DNA from: Paragonimus westermani
Taxonomy: Eukaryota > Platyhelminthes > Trematoda > Plagiorchiida > Troglotrematidae
Direction: 5' to 3'
DNA length: 64,000 nucleotides
Assembly (NCBI GenBank): GCA_008508345.1
Contig: QNGE01000946.1
Location: forward strand, 1-64,000
Shown here: positions 1 to 11,889 of the stretch, one piece after another
How positions within the stretch are numbered: the first letter of the stretch is position 1
Layout: each line of letters begins with the position of its first letter
The notes under the pieces: model-generated
Databases searched by the model: none
Told to the model about the DNA's origin: nothing
The model's input: only the letters and a program-made list of their open reading frames with translations
Made by a program: the position numbers and the translations under genes

Positions 1-1980
1 TTGTAAACTACTCTCATGGTTTAGTTTACTAATTCTCGTATTGGTTGACAAGTTCGGCTCACTAGATCACAACATCACGCGATGGGTCAGTCATTCCAAC
101 TGACAACCGAAGTCGCTAACATACCAAACTGTCAACACTGTGACATTTTGGCACCCTTCAAGGTACTTTGCGTGAGTGTTCGATTTCTGTAGGTAGATGC
201 GTTGGGTTGCCGAGCTCTCCGACTGGACGTTGGTCACTGGCGCTGGTGACCGTAAACTAGTTACAGTCACTCGGCGGTGACGTCATCTTGGACCTAAATG
301 GCTGATCTCAGCACTATTTTTGGGGCAGCCATAAGAGACAAGCGAGTTGACTAACAGCACACGAAGTTACAGGGTTGCTGGAGGACACCATTGTGGAAAA
401 TGTCGGCGGAATTGGGGACACCGGGATGAACGCACACATGTGTAGACTTAGCAACCGGATGATCTTTCTAGTGCGAATTCCGCCCAATTAATATGACTGA
501 TTTTTTTGCCGAACATTCATGTGTGCTAATTGGGGTCCAGAGCTAATGAACCCATTGGCGAAAGAAGGGCTCTTATTCGGACGGTTTGCTGAAGACATCA
601 ACGATCGTTGTTGCTGCCGTTTTGGTTGAAGTTACTTTACCACCTACATCGTAGACCGTTATCATCTACCGGTTACCAGTGTTCTTGTTAAGGCTGAGAG
701 CTGACACGACTTGTGCTGTGTAGATCTGCTTGTGTTGTTCCTAAACACCATCTGTCTTTTTTCATAGAAGTGTTTCCTCGGCATTCACTTCCGGAACAAA
801 GCTAGTGGTCAGTAAACCATTGGTAGCGTCGGTCGCGTAGTGAACTGCCAAAACGAGAAGAATCGGGAAAAAAGCCCTGAGTAACACTAAGCAATCTCCG
901 TTTGTTGGATAAATAACACTCTTTTATGGAGGAACAACAGTATTTGCGACTGCTGTTAAACAACAAGCGTTCTTGCTTTTTGACTGACCAGTTCGCTGTT
1001 GTGTTTTTCCACAGCTTTGTATTTAATATCTCGGTTGTTTGGAACATTCACACTCAACAACAGCTGATTGCCGTCTCATTCATGTCACCAATTATTTGTA
1101 CAAGAGAAAATGGATAAAATGTCAGTGCTCGTTGGTCTGTGACACTATGTATTTTGTATTATGGAGGGTTGGTTCAAACAAATTCACTGTTTTTATCATA
1201 GATCAGCAGTTGAGGTCACTGAATATCTGACAGCGAGTGTCAGAACTTATAGACACCGTGGTTGAAGAAGATTGTTTAAGGTTGAAGGACTGATCAGGTT
1301 GCTTCATACGAACATGCAGTAAAATACGAGTCTTCAAACTGGTAGTTCATAGGAATTTAGATGAAGAAACACTTTGTTATCCTCATACAAATAACTTTCC
1401 AACCCTTTAGCAGACAATATAAATCCCTTATGCTACTCATTAAAAAGTAGTGCCAATTTTCCAAGACCCCACACCGGTGAAGGAATACACGAGGTTTCTA
1501 GCTGTAATTCTTAAATGTAGGAAGGTTGATTGGCCGTTATTGGGTTGAACATTGAGCAATTTGCAGAGGTGATAACAGATAGTGGTGAGTTCAAATCCAT
1601 TAACTGGCGGCTGAGGGGTGACGTAGGTCACTTTAATTAGCCACTGACGTTTGCCTGGTGTAATCAAATGGCATGGGAAGTTGTGTGTAACATGTTACAC
1701 AACATCCCATCAGGTCAGTAAGTCAATATGTCTATGCACTGTGTCAAAACTTTATCGTTAACCTGTATGGATCCAAGTGAAAACAACATAAAATTTTCGA
1801 CTCACGCACAACGAAAAGTACCGCATGATAATAAGTCAAAATTCAGTTGAAAAACGTGTAATTTTAGGCCAGACAAGCGTGACGATGTTCGACTTTACGA
1901 AAATGGAGAGTATATTATTTGGGGGACACGAGGTCGTCTACACGTTTGCTGATTAGACAACATTCGTTACCACTTTCGTT
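1..1980. other. Anonymous non-coding DNA
   Basis: No coding region is supported here. Open frames in every reading frame are under about 80 codons, without splice-flanked conserved sequence. A tRNA B-box-like string (gagttcaaatcc, 1586-1597) may be a remnant of a tRNA-derived repeat, but no matching A box or family member was found. Confidence 0.5.
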
Positions 1981-2354
1981 TGTCTCGATATTAATTTGAG
2001 ATGTCACAAGGAGATTCTCGGAGTTTCAACGGCGAATAGGGTCGTAAGACCAACTAGCATGTGAGCAAGCTGACAGACACAGGGATTGGTTGGCTCTTAC
2101 AACACTGATCCACCGGGTACAGAAAGTAAGCAAAGCCAGCTCGTCTGTACCGATTCGCCAGACTGACAGGGGTGTGGCTAACACGTGAGCGGTGAGCATT
2201 GAAGGTGCGAGTGTGCTCCTACCGAGTGGAGTGCACACAGAGAATTCTAACTAACCGGTCGTCTGTTTGTTGTTACATGAGCGATTCCCTCTTATTGGAA
2301 TGGGGCTTGCAGGTCGTCACCGACGTGTGGACAGACCGATAAGTCGACCAAGCT
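1981..2354 (-). repeat. Left arm of long inverted repeat
   Basis: This stretch is the reverse complement of 4801-5164. Over the inner 130 bases the arms differ at only two positions. A shared 70-codon frame (minus strand here, plus strand at 4917-5129) differs by one residue. Near the outer end the arms diverge more, and this arm has about 10 extra bases near 2013-2024. The arms are about 2.45 kb apart. No terminal motif of a known DNA transposon was seen. I read it as two inverted copies of one repeat; a foldback element or inverted segmental duplication would look the same. Confidence 0.85.
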
Positions 2355-4130
2355 CCTCCAGTAGCGCGGAGATGCAAACTATGTAATTATATTGCTCGAA
2401 GAATCATAGGCGCTTGCGCTGTAAGCAATCGGGCACAGACGACTCATCAACGCCGCGGCAGAGAGAGGAATTTTGCCGGATTAAAAGAAATGACCGATAT
2501 CACAACAAATACAGTGTCCCCCAAGAGAACCATAAGCCCCAAGCGGTTATCCAACAATTCTTAGTACCGGACGCTGGATGTTTGCATTATCTTCATTTAT
2601 ATGAAATTGGACAAATTAGTCATTGATGATTGCCTTAGATTGTTGAGAATACACTTGTTCTATTACTAGCCAACATTGCATGCGTCTAAATTTGAGAATA
2701 TAGGTCAAACGACATCTCCCTTCAGAAAAAATGATATCTAACGTGCGATGTTGTGTAATACAAAAAGCAAAAAATCCTTGACAGTGAAGTTTTCACGCGT
2801 CTGTCACCACACGGAGATTTCTCTTTGCCTATCAAGAAAAAACAGACTCGTCCAATACTATGATGTTCACAGTATATGCTAGACTATCGGACAAGATTGG
2901 AATAAACTGGCTGTGGTTCTCAATCGCACTGGTGCATATGATTTGAGCGTTGATGACAGTGGTATGAAAGAAAGTCTCTCAACCACTCTGAAGTGTGACC
3001 TGATTGACTGGTGAAACATATGTTAAATTGTTGACAATTCGCACATCCTATTACCAACCCATTATTAGATGTAAAACGAGTAGGCACATCTACAGAATTA
3101 CTTCCACAGTGGGCACCAGAACAAATAATCAAGCTGAAGTACCCGTCCACCGATATACACCATCACAGGACAGATCAGTAAGCATCAATGAAAAAGCAGC
3201 CTAAGTCACCTGCGCATGATCCTTTTGGTACACTGGCTCAGTGTGAATGTGGCTGATATGCGTTAATGAGCCAGCTGAAGAGGTCAGAAGCATGGTAACA
3301 AGACTACCGTCTCAAAAGTTAAAAAACGTTCTGTGGTTCCATTTACAATACTCAGTAAGCAGGATGATTGACCAAGTCATCTTGTCTTCCATTTTGCATT
3401 TGAGTATTGTTTATCCATCGATGTGGTGTTCATACCACGATGGGTTTTTATGGCACGGCAAAAGTGACCAGACTCATTGCCATCTGGGACAGCGACATCC
3501 TGTGCATGTGGTAATCGTCTAATCTATTCACCAAAACGTATTTAATGCAGATCAATAGGAGACCAGTGTGGTGAAAGCGTGAATGGTGGTTAGTTCAGTT
3601 CTTCAGCAAATGCCACTACTAATATGTTGACTATGGCAAACTGTTACATTAAGCTCTGTTGATCCAAAGTTTCACGGCCACAAAATACCTAAATCATATG
3701 CACGGAAGTGAACTAACAGGCTTCTAGTTGGCTAACTGTTCCAAAAAATTCATGATAATTACAAATATCTTAAGACTGGATTACATTTAGTTAACTGTCT
3801 TTCAGTCGCTGAAGATGGAGTATGTAAAGACCCGAAAGTTCCTATCTTTGTGGAAAGAGCGGGTGGCATAAAAGGTATTATTGGCTAGACTTGACGAAAA
3901 GTTTAACGATGTCACTGTGAGTTGGTTCTGAACTGGGCCGTTTAACCTCTTCTCATATACCAACACAGAGTTCGTCCACACTTGGTGGAGTATGGAACAA
4001 ACGAATGAAGGTTACGCGTAAGGGCGGATGAGAAATGATGACTTGATGACTAACTGACATTCATCAGTAATCGCATGGGTGATCGATGCGGACAGAACTA
4101 ACAGCAGCGAGTTTCTTTGTTTAACGTCAG
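2355..4130. other. Spacer of the inverted repeat, no gene recognised
   Basis: This is most of the sequence between the two inverted-repeat arms. Plus-strand frames at 3004-3204 and 3247-3522 (66 and 91 codons) show no motif I recognise. Nothing resembles a transposase. Confidence 0.4.
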
Positions 4131-4302
4131 TGATTAAGAGCGTAACACGTTGGGTTGACCGCAATATGAGCTTCAGCTTACATGTTCGCACAGGAGAGAA
4201 TTGAAAGAAATGTGCGTTTCTTGGACGGGGTTTGAAGTCGATTGGGGTAGTGATAACCTGTACACGTATGAGACAGGCGGCTTTGTTCAAAAAACCTGTG
4301 TA
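4131..4302 (+). pseudogene. Possible degenerate G-alpha helical-domain exon
   Basis: Tentative exon upstream of the three good Galpha exons. It has a strong acceptor (pyrimidine-rich tttctttgtttaacgtcag ending at 4130) and a donor, gtaagg, at 4303. It ends two bases into a codon (TA), which the first C of the next exon completes to Tyr, as at the same junction in Gq/Gi genes. The last 20 or so codons align weakly with the Galpha segment before that junction (Gly, two Arg, Leu and the split Tyr shared). An LKSI string resembles the IKSL before it if four residues are deleted. An in-frame TGA lies at 4202-4204, and the length (172 nt) differs from the usual 155-158. It is a broken exon, a misassigned one, or chance. 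Confidence 0.25.
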
Positions 4303-4528
4303 GTAAGGAGAGAATAATGTAAGAAAAACTGAAACTAACTCCACCCAGTGTTTAGCTCGATTGTTCAGCGGATTTCTCTGAGAAAAGAATGGTGAAATAG
4401 AAACCAGTAGACGATGTGAATCCAACGGTCGATTAGTGTTGTGAATTGTTTAGCCCGTTTATTGGAAGTCATCGATTAACACATCTTCATATACAACCAA
4501 CCACTCTCAGTGCGCACCCGCACCCCGA

Positions 4529-4888
4529 TCAACCAAGGTACGAGAAAGTCGTTGATTGCGGCTGGTCTGTCGCTGCAATATCCGGCAGAACCCTACACCA
4601 CTCATCTGTGGCGATGTGCCTTGCCTGAATCACATGCTGGTCGCCTGCAATCAGAGCGAATCTGCAGCTGCTCGCCATCTGAACCGAACACTCTTTGCCC
4701 AGGCTGCTGAGAAAGTGACCAATAGGCCACACTGGGCCTTTCAGCCTGCCTTCAACTACCAGACTTACTCGGATGGCTGCCACTTCATTGCCTGAGACAA
4801 AGCTTGGTTGACTTATCGGACTGTCCACACGTCGGTGACGACCTGCAAGCCCCATTCCAATAAGAGGGAATCGCTCATGTAACAACAA
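4529..4888 (-). other. 119-codon open frame of unknown nature
   Basis: This is the longest frame in a GC-richer block (about 4450-5170) that includes the right inverted-repeat arm. The minus strand reads nearly open beyond it, with only scattered stops up to about 5150, so the block may be an old coding repeat. I recognise no reverse transcriptase, integrase, transposase or host domain. The left repeat copy stops at 2354 and lacks the part below 4801, so the full unit may be about 700 bp, with the left copy truncated. It is not called as a gene. Confidence 0.2.
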
Positions 4889-5164
4889 ACAGACGACCGG
4901 TTAGTTAGAATTCTCTGTGTGCACTCCACTCGGTAGGAGCACACTCGCACCTTCAATGCTCGCCGCTCACGTGTTAGCCACACCCCTGTCAGTCTGGCGA
5001 ATCGGTACAGACGAGCTGGCTTTGCTTACTTTCTGTACCCGGTGGATCAGTGTTGTAAGAGCCAACCAATCCCTGTGTCTGTCAGCTTGCTCACATGCTA
5101 GTTGGTCTTACGACCCTATTCGCCGTTGAAACTCCTTGAGACATCTTAAATCGATATCGCGACA
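4801..5164 (+). repeat. Right arm of long inverted repeat
   Basis: This is the partner of 1981-2354 in inverted orientation, about 98% identical over the inner part by eye. The high identity suggests recent duplication or gene conversion. The arm is continuous on its inner side with GC-rich sequence (4450-4800) absent from the left arm, so this looks like the more complete copy. Confidence 0.85.
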
Positions 5165-7424
5165 CGTGGACATGATATCTAGAAATCATATTCATCATTT
5201 TAGGTATCCATTTTTTAAGGTAGGGTGAGTTTTAAAAAAATGCATTTATTGAATGATCACGGTCCTAATTTTCAATATGTAACTGTCATATGTAACTGTC
5301 ATCGTTATGGTGTTTTTCGTGGATATTTCCATGGAAGTAAGGCTAGCCTTTAAATCGTTCATTTATAACGCTTATTTGTCGCTTTTCTGTCACCTAGCTG
5401 TTAGGGGTTTTGCACCCAGTGATATGTGTTCAGTTTTTATGCGCAAGGGTATTTTAGACTGATTACGTAGAAAACTTTTGCCGATTCCCGTCCATTCCGT
5501 CAGGCAATCTTGATTTTGTCAGTGTTTATAAATGACTTAATGAACTGCCAGACGACCAGAGAGGTAGCTTATCTTATTCAGTTTCATATAACAGCCTTCA
5601 CTTCATCTGATTTCTTGATTATCGAATGTAGCTCTTCCATGCGTCTCGTGTATATGCTTTGACCTTGTCATGCCCATATCTTCTGACTGACAGTAACGTT
5701 GGTTTGAAAGTTTATAACTCCATGTTGTCTGTCAGCACAGTTTTTTTTAATGTAATCTAACAATCACTATAGGAGTATCTCTTAGTGTGTTCATTTCGGA
5801 ACGGAGCCAGGTGTATTTTAATCAGATCGCAACCAACTGACCAAAAATGGATGTCATATTCAAACGAACAGTTTGTCAACCTATAAGCGTAAGCACACAA
5901 TTACAAACTAGAAGCAAGGGTCTTAAGTGACAGAATTAAAGCTGTATAGAAGGAATGTCACGCAAATATACTAGCGAGTGCCATGGTTAATTGACTTTAT
6001 ATGTCTAAAAAGGATCCCTTAACTAAAATGTTTGTCAAAAATCATTCATCATCGGATCAGAGGTCACCCATAGCCTTATTAGAAAAGTAACGTGGATTAT
6101 TTCACAAAGCACCTCTGGTTCAAAGTTCATAACACAAGAAAATGCAAGTACAATGCCTGTTAATTGGTTTCATGTAAAGAGTGAATCCACGAGGACGTGG
6201 ATAACATTACAAAAACCAATAAGCTGTCTCACTGGTGACTGTTTCGCTCGATATTCATCTGGAAAAGCCGGTAGACAATCTCGGGCAAGATGACTACAAT
6301 CCGGAATCGGATGTAAAGAATGTGTGTATTGGGCGGCAAGCATCTGCAGGTTTGTACAAGAATTCTATCTATTATTATCATTGCTGTCATTATTACTTCG
6401 AGCAAGGTTAATACCATTCAACACTTGGTTTCATGTGTAAAATGGTTGAGCCACAGTTTGACGCTGAATCCCACATGGCTGCTTTTAAACGAACAGCTCT
6501 CCTACGTGAAAGTTATATCTACGAGTAGCTCATGGAGCCCACAAACAGTTTGTTACTTCGGAATATTTGTACCGCTTATGAACTTATGTGTTTTGCATCC
6601 CGATGAATTTCGGTATCCCTGTCCAATCGAGACGCACTCATGCATTATAGAAAGAAAGATTGCTTTTTACATAGGGCATAGAAACAAGAAACTGAAGCCG
6701 GACAATAATAGCTCACGGTGAAATGTGAAAAATTTGGCAAACAGCAAAACTCTTTGGTCTGTGACTGGCCAGCTGAATGAGCAAGTCGAGTCACCGACCT
6801 GAGACACAGAAATGAAACACTTCATTCAGGAAGCCTTGGCTTATTTGTTTTACTCGAGCTTATCAGTAGTAGACCTCAAAGTTTATTCTCATCAGTTGAA
6901 CTCCGGTCCAGTCAAGCACTTAGTGTAGACTGGGACTTATTGCTCCTTCTCGATCTAGGCCGAAACGAAAACTTTTACTTCAATGTACAACGGATTTTCC
7001 AATTAAAAATCACTTTCCTGACTCAGGCTGTTCAGTCTGGGAGCATAAGTGCCCCAGCAATTGGGATTGGTGTTTTTTAAACTGTATGCGGTAGACACGA
7101 ATGACACTAGTGGTCGCAATCGCACGCCCTGTGGGTAATTTTGGAATGCCATAGTGTACACGAACTCCTTCAAAGAATAAACCTTCGTTTTAGTCAATTT
7201 CGTGAGCGTTTCTTTCATCTGCCTCATGTCTGTGAAGATTTCGGTTCGATAATTTCAAACGAATGTCCTAAATTGAGCTACGAAAAAGCTGACATTCACG
7301 CAAATTGTCCCCGCCAATAAATGACGAATTGCCACTGGCTTTATGTAATGTCAACCAATCAATCATTCAAATGCACAGATGAGTTCCAAAACATCACGAT
7401 GCCACTGTATTCTCTTTGATTTAG
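5165..7424. other. Probable intron or upstream DNA, no gene recognised
   Basis: The sequence is AT-rich and lies immediately 5' of the first firm Galpha exon. The longest frame (6320-6721 plus, 133 codons) has no recognisable motif and no convincing splice boundaries. A search here for the Galpha P-loop exon (GxGESGKS) by reading the frames found nothing. Confidence 0.4.
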
Positions 7425-7553
7425 CTTTATCAGACACGTTGATCGAATTATTCAAGAAGATTACATTCCAACACTTCAAGATATTCTTGTCATGCGACAA
7501 CCATCAAAAGCAATTCGCGAAACGCTCACGCTGATCGGAACAACGGCTGTCAG
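7425..7553 (+). CDS. G-alpha-like exon, helical-domain end and switch I
   Basis: Exon of a divergent heterotrimeric G-protein alpha subunit, a family of membrane-associated GTPases that couple receptors to effectors. Acceptor tttgatttag ends at 7424; donor gtgagt starts at 7554. The 129-nt length equals the equivalent exon of animal Gi and Gq genes, with one base completing a split codon and two starting the next. The 43 full codons align to Gq without gaps: VDRI for the family LDRV, then YIPTLQDIL for YLPTQQDVL. In switch I the catalytic Arg is kept (codon 7495-7497) and Ser replaces the Mg-binding Thr, but the usual RVxTTG reads RQPSKA. The alternative acceptor after 7433 is in the same frame and three codons shorter. 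Upstream exons with the P-loop were not found. Confidence 0.8.
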
Positions 7554-8673
7554 GTGAGTATTTTATTCTGCTAATTTTTCCGTACATTCAACGGACAGAA
7601 ATACAGTTGGCGCGATTTTTCATCATGGACGATGCTAGTAGTGAAGATAAAATAAGGTTACACAAATGGGTGACATTCTGGCAAAACCTGCTCGTATTTT
7701 CATCCGAGGAGCCATTCTTCACAATGTCGGTAAAACTGAACGGTAAAATGCGTTGACTCACTTGATGTTATGATGTACATTTTGCAACACGGAATAATGC
7801 TACGTAGCCAATTTTAAACCGAATCGTTTATAATTCGTATTTGCGTTTGAACTTGGCTCTAGAATTCTGTGCATTCGGTCGAGTTCGATGACTTTTTATC
7901 GATTTGTTTGTGTAGGTTCTGTAATCAGCTGAACAGGAATGTTGTGCGTGGATATATAGTAATTAGTAGAAATGACCCATTGGGTCTTTTGACAGAGCAC
8001 AACGCACAAAGATTTTCTTTCTAAGTTCTTCATTTTTTGTGTGAACGTACACACACCCTCGTAACTTTGAGGACCCTCAGTACTTCATAAGTACCTCCGA
8101 AATGCCCAAATAACTAACGTCAGTACCCGCCATCACACATAAAATATTGAAAACGCTTACTCTTTCACACCCGTACTTTCATACCACGCTTATCGCACAA
8201 TCACAATATACACGGAACCAGAGTCACTTCACCACTGGAAACCTCAACATGTTACAAACCGATGTCCTCCGCCGATGTGTATATGAAGAGATTGTGAGAC
8301 TGTTGTGGTTGGTCAGCGTTCGGCGTTTAACAAGATTCGTTCAAGTAACTTTGAGATACTGTCCCTGGTTTGATTACGTAAGAACGAGGAATTTTGGCTC
8401 TGTCAAACACGGATAGATTCGGCCTAGTTTGAAGCGGACGAAATTTGAATCTCGTCGAAATCTCAGTGAGAATTTGCAATATTTAATGACGAGCAAGATT
8501 TCACTCTGAATGATCCTGATGCATAGAGATTGGACTGACCAATATCCGGAAACAGGTCTTGGGCTTGGGTGAACGGTCCATTGTAAGACGACCAATGTTG
8601 GATTGTGATGCGTTCACGTCAATAGACGTGACTCAAATGAGTATATTACTAACAAGTAGTATGGCAGATTCGT
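7554..8673. other. G-alpha intron sequence, 5' part
   Basis: First part of the 2.5-kb intron between the switch I and switch II exons. No gene or recognisable element is seen. The frame at 8147-8416 (89 codons) has no motif or splice context. Confidence 0.5.
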
Positions 8674-8804
8674 GAATTTAGATGAGACCCAACTGTGAAA
8701 AGTCAGGGCTTCGACTGGATTCGAACCAGCGACAGACACAGCATGCCTCAACGCGGCAAGCGNCCGAAGCCCTGACTTTTCACAGTTGGGTCTCATCTGA
8801 ATTC
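8674..8804. repeat. Foldback hairpin around a SINE-like tRNA B box
   Basis: Arms 8674-8713 and 8765-8804 are inverted copies of 40 bases with about one mismatch, around a 51-base loop. Read on the minus strand, the loop and left arm hold a tRNA B box (ggttcgaatcc) and match SINE family 2, found at 16.8, 47 and 54.8 kb. The loop contains the only ambiguous base (n, 8763). The structure is a SINE joined to an inverted piece of itself, or an assembly fold-back at an unresolved position. Confidence 0.75.
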
Positions 8805-10099
8805 AAATGAGTATGTTGGAAAGTGTAAACAATTCCACACTTTCCGTTGACATATTGCACAGGTTTTTCGTGTCACCTGTTGCGTCACACGTGGTAGCGG
8901 AAGTTGCTGTTCAGTAAGAAAGTACCTCATATACATGTGCCCAGTTTTGAGTTGTCTCTACTGTTCCATGAATTACAGATGTTTAACCGACCAACCTGTA
9001 ACACCATGTTCAATTCAAATGTAAGTACATATAAAAGTCAAGGTACATAATGCCACATATATATTACAGGTCACCCTAACTTACAGTAAACAATAGGCCA
9101 TTTCCTTATGAAGAGTATGTCAAAGCGCTGACCAGAAATTCTAAGCAAAAATGTCACGAAAGTTTGCTAATAAGACGTGAATATAGCTCATAATTGATCA
9201 GAACTTTTGCAATCAAGATAGACTTCCCAGTCAGCCGTTTTTAAATACACAATAAAAGTGAATTGTCAGGAAAAAACTAGAGGACCAAGTGAGTTAATTG
9301 ACGGATGAACAGCCTTGTTGCACGTAAATTCTTCTTTCAAATTATTGACATTTTTGTGTCCATAGCCAAACCGAATGTTAAGTGTTCATTTGTTTACAAA
9401 AACGAAATACGTGTTTATTCCTCATCATTATCAATGAGGGGATCCAAGAGTCGGGATTAGAAACACGATACTTGTATTGTTGGAGTTGCAGATGTAAATA
9501 TCTGGTTACCGATTTTAGTTTTTCTTTCAGAGTGCACAGAATTACATTATCTAGTCATGACAAGATGGTACAGTAAACTGAATCATTTTGCTCGCACAGC
9601 AACAATATTGTCAAGTGAAATCACTCGTCGGTTCAAGTGACATAGATAGCATGGAGGTCTGATCCAAATACACAATTGCCTTTGTTTTGAACTAGTGAGA
9701 GTAGACGGTGTGTAGAACAGTGGATTATTTCAAAATGCTCTCTCCGGGCAGTATGGCGAGAATGGCTATACAATTCCAAAGCATTGATGATATATCTGTT
9801 CTCAGCCGAACACGAAACAGACTCACACCACCATGTACTACTCAATCATTTGTGTTTCGGGTGATGGCTTAGGATGTTAGTACATAATTTTACTTGTGCG
9901 TAGATGCAGTTATAACCTCATCAACTTTTTAAAGCGGGCAGTTTCGCTGAAAAACACTAGTCAAGCAAACATCTCAGTTTGTTCATGAGAAGAGGCATGC
10001 CAATTCACATTCTGTTCGAAACGAAGTGGTTAATAATTTATTGCTTAAATTTATTGTCACTCCTCGGTACACATTATCTTTAATATTTTATCTTTACAG
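8805..10099. other. G-alpha intron sequence, 3' part
   Basis: The rest of the intron up to the acceptor tatctttacag at 10099. A frame at 9382-9576 has no recognisable content, and no gene is supported. Confidence 0.5.
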
Positions 10100-10229
10100 A
10101 ACCGTCGACTTGGCCGAACAAAGTCACTATCTACATAAACACCTGCACTATTTTGAATCGGTTGACACTGTAATGTTTATAGTCTCTCTTTCCAATCGAC
10201 TATTTTCAAGTCATCAGGCAGAAGCAGAG
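10100..10229 (+). CDS. G-alpha-like exon, switch II (G3 box degenerate)
   Basis: Second firm Galpha-like exon. Acceptor tatctttacag, donor gtaagt at 10230, length 130 nt as in Gi/Gq genes. With the two bases from the previous exon it gives 44 codons that align without gaps to the family. The start RTVDLAEQ takes the place of RMVDVGGQ. The Asp and the switch II Gln survive, but both Gly of the DxxG box are gone (Ala, Glu). The family RSERxKWIHCFE reads SHYLHKHLHYFE, so the Trp and basic residues that contact G-beta-gamma or effectors are lost. It ends with a good beta4-like stretch (VMFIVSLS for IMFLVALS). Replacing this Gly in classical Galpha blocks the GTP-driven switch, so ordinary activation is unlikely. 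Exon phase runs straight into 23723. Confidence 0.82.
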
Positions 10230-11889
10230 GTAAGTTGACAGTGTCTATACGTATTACTATACTCATCCGTACAACATGGAATCAGTTCACAAGTGAAAAT
10301 GACGGAGTTTGTGAGATTGCAATCTATCAGGCTCGGTTGTACTTATGATAGCCGGACAATAAATGCAAAAAAGCTTGCGATTAACGTTTGTAACGGAGAT
10401 TATATGAACATGATAACAAACTTAATAAACCAGCTGACTCTTCCCAAGTATTGGAATTGTGTAGTGCAAACAATATACATGGTCTGGCGGAAAATAGCAA
10501 CCACATAATTTCGATCCACATTCTAGCCAGATTTTTGTATTTAAAGTCGTAATTTTGTTTACCGTTACACTTTAACGTTTTACGGTGTTTTGTTTTGGTT
10601 CAGGATTGCGGAGGACCATTATATACAATGCCAGTAAAAAGTCGAAATATGAGGCAGGTTTGTTTAGAGAAAAGTAGGACTGACTTCTTAACAGAACTCT
10701 GGAAGATTTTTAAACAGACTATAAACCCTTAAAAGTAGTTAGCTATTAAACCATACTTTTCAGTGCACTCAATAATGATGAAACACGGAATTCGAATTGT
10801 TGTTATCTTTTGAGGTTTGCTAGACGACAAATAAATATAATTTTCTAAAAATTACTTAGTAATGGCGCATAGTAACAATAGCAATAATAATGATGCGTAC
10901 GGATACGTAGTTCATGACCGTTGTTCGGAGAAGAAGGAAAATCACGGGCTTGCTAATCTGTGTGTGGAAATAGTTCTACAAGACCTCCCTGTACAAATAC
11001 CTTCACATATTCATTGAGAAACAAGAATTAGGTCTCGCTGATTGCAAGAATATTCGCTGTGGTATCAGTGGGACCACTTTCAGAGCAGGCTACCATATGT
11101 ACTCGCAGGTCATTGCAAGATCTCAGAGATTCATAGATGTCTCAATATCTAAACTGGGATATGTAAGGCATACATGTGACACTCAGCGACAGTCTTGATC
11201 CGACAAGTTAATCGACGGTAGCCTGGTGCGGCATGGAATTGATTCCGCATAGAGGAAAAAGTTGTTTTGGTGAAACAATTTCTAGAATCTGTGTTTCACA
11301 CTCGGTTATCATGTGTGAGCGGTAAAGCTTTGCAGCACCATAGCGTCATATTTTCTCCAGCAGTGTAGGAGATCAAACAACTTGAAATCATTCGATGAAA
11401 CAATCACAGAAAGAGTGTTCATCTTTGCGGTGGTGTTTCTTGATTTACACCCTTAAACAAACAGCTCACGACCGGTTTCATCCATCATGTCGGCTAATGG
11501 GGGGAAATGCCTGCAGTGATAGTATTACCCTATGGTTTTGAACGGGCCTTCTCAGGTGGATAAGAGCAAACCATCTAAACTGACCTCTAGGGAAACACCA
11601 GTTTCATGGGAATTTGTTGTGAACCAAAAATTCCAGTGATACAGGGGGTTGTTTATTCAGAAAATTTGTTTCACCTGTAGCAAATGTAGTTCATGTTCTA
11701 CGCATTCTCTCACTGATCTGTATACCGGCATTGATGGTGTCCATACTTCTCATCGGGGTATCCAACTATTCGCGTAACTGTCTTCTGTGAACCCGATGCT
11801 GATAGTTATCAATCTCAAGATATAATTGGCAACAATATTCCATTACTACGCACAGCCTCCTCCACTGTGCTAGGAATCTCCTAGTTGTA
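10230..11889. other. G-alpha intron sequence, no gene recognised
   Basis: Start of the 13.5-kb intron. The 71-codon frame at 10293-10508 has no recognisable motif. The sequence is AT-rich, with no repeat I could match elsewhere in the window. Confidence 0.45.

Noticed and set aside
3788..3870. Possible earlier G-alpha exon (SLW string after an acceptor ctgtctttcag)
   Set aside because: Stop codon soon after, no alignable sequence beyond two residues and phase not matched to 7425.
4012..4425. 137-codon minus-strand open frame
   Set aside because: No recognisable domain or splice context; overlaps the plus-strand candidate exon.
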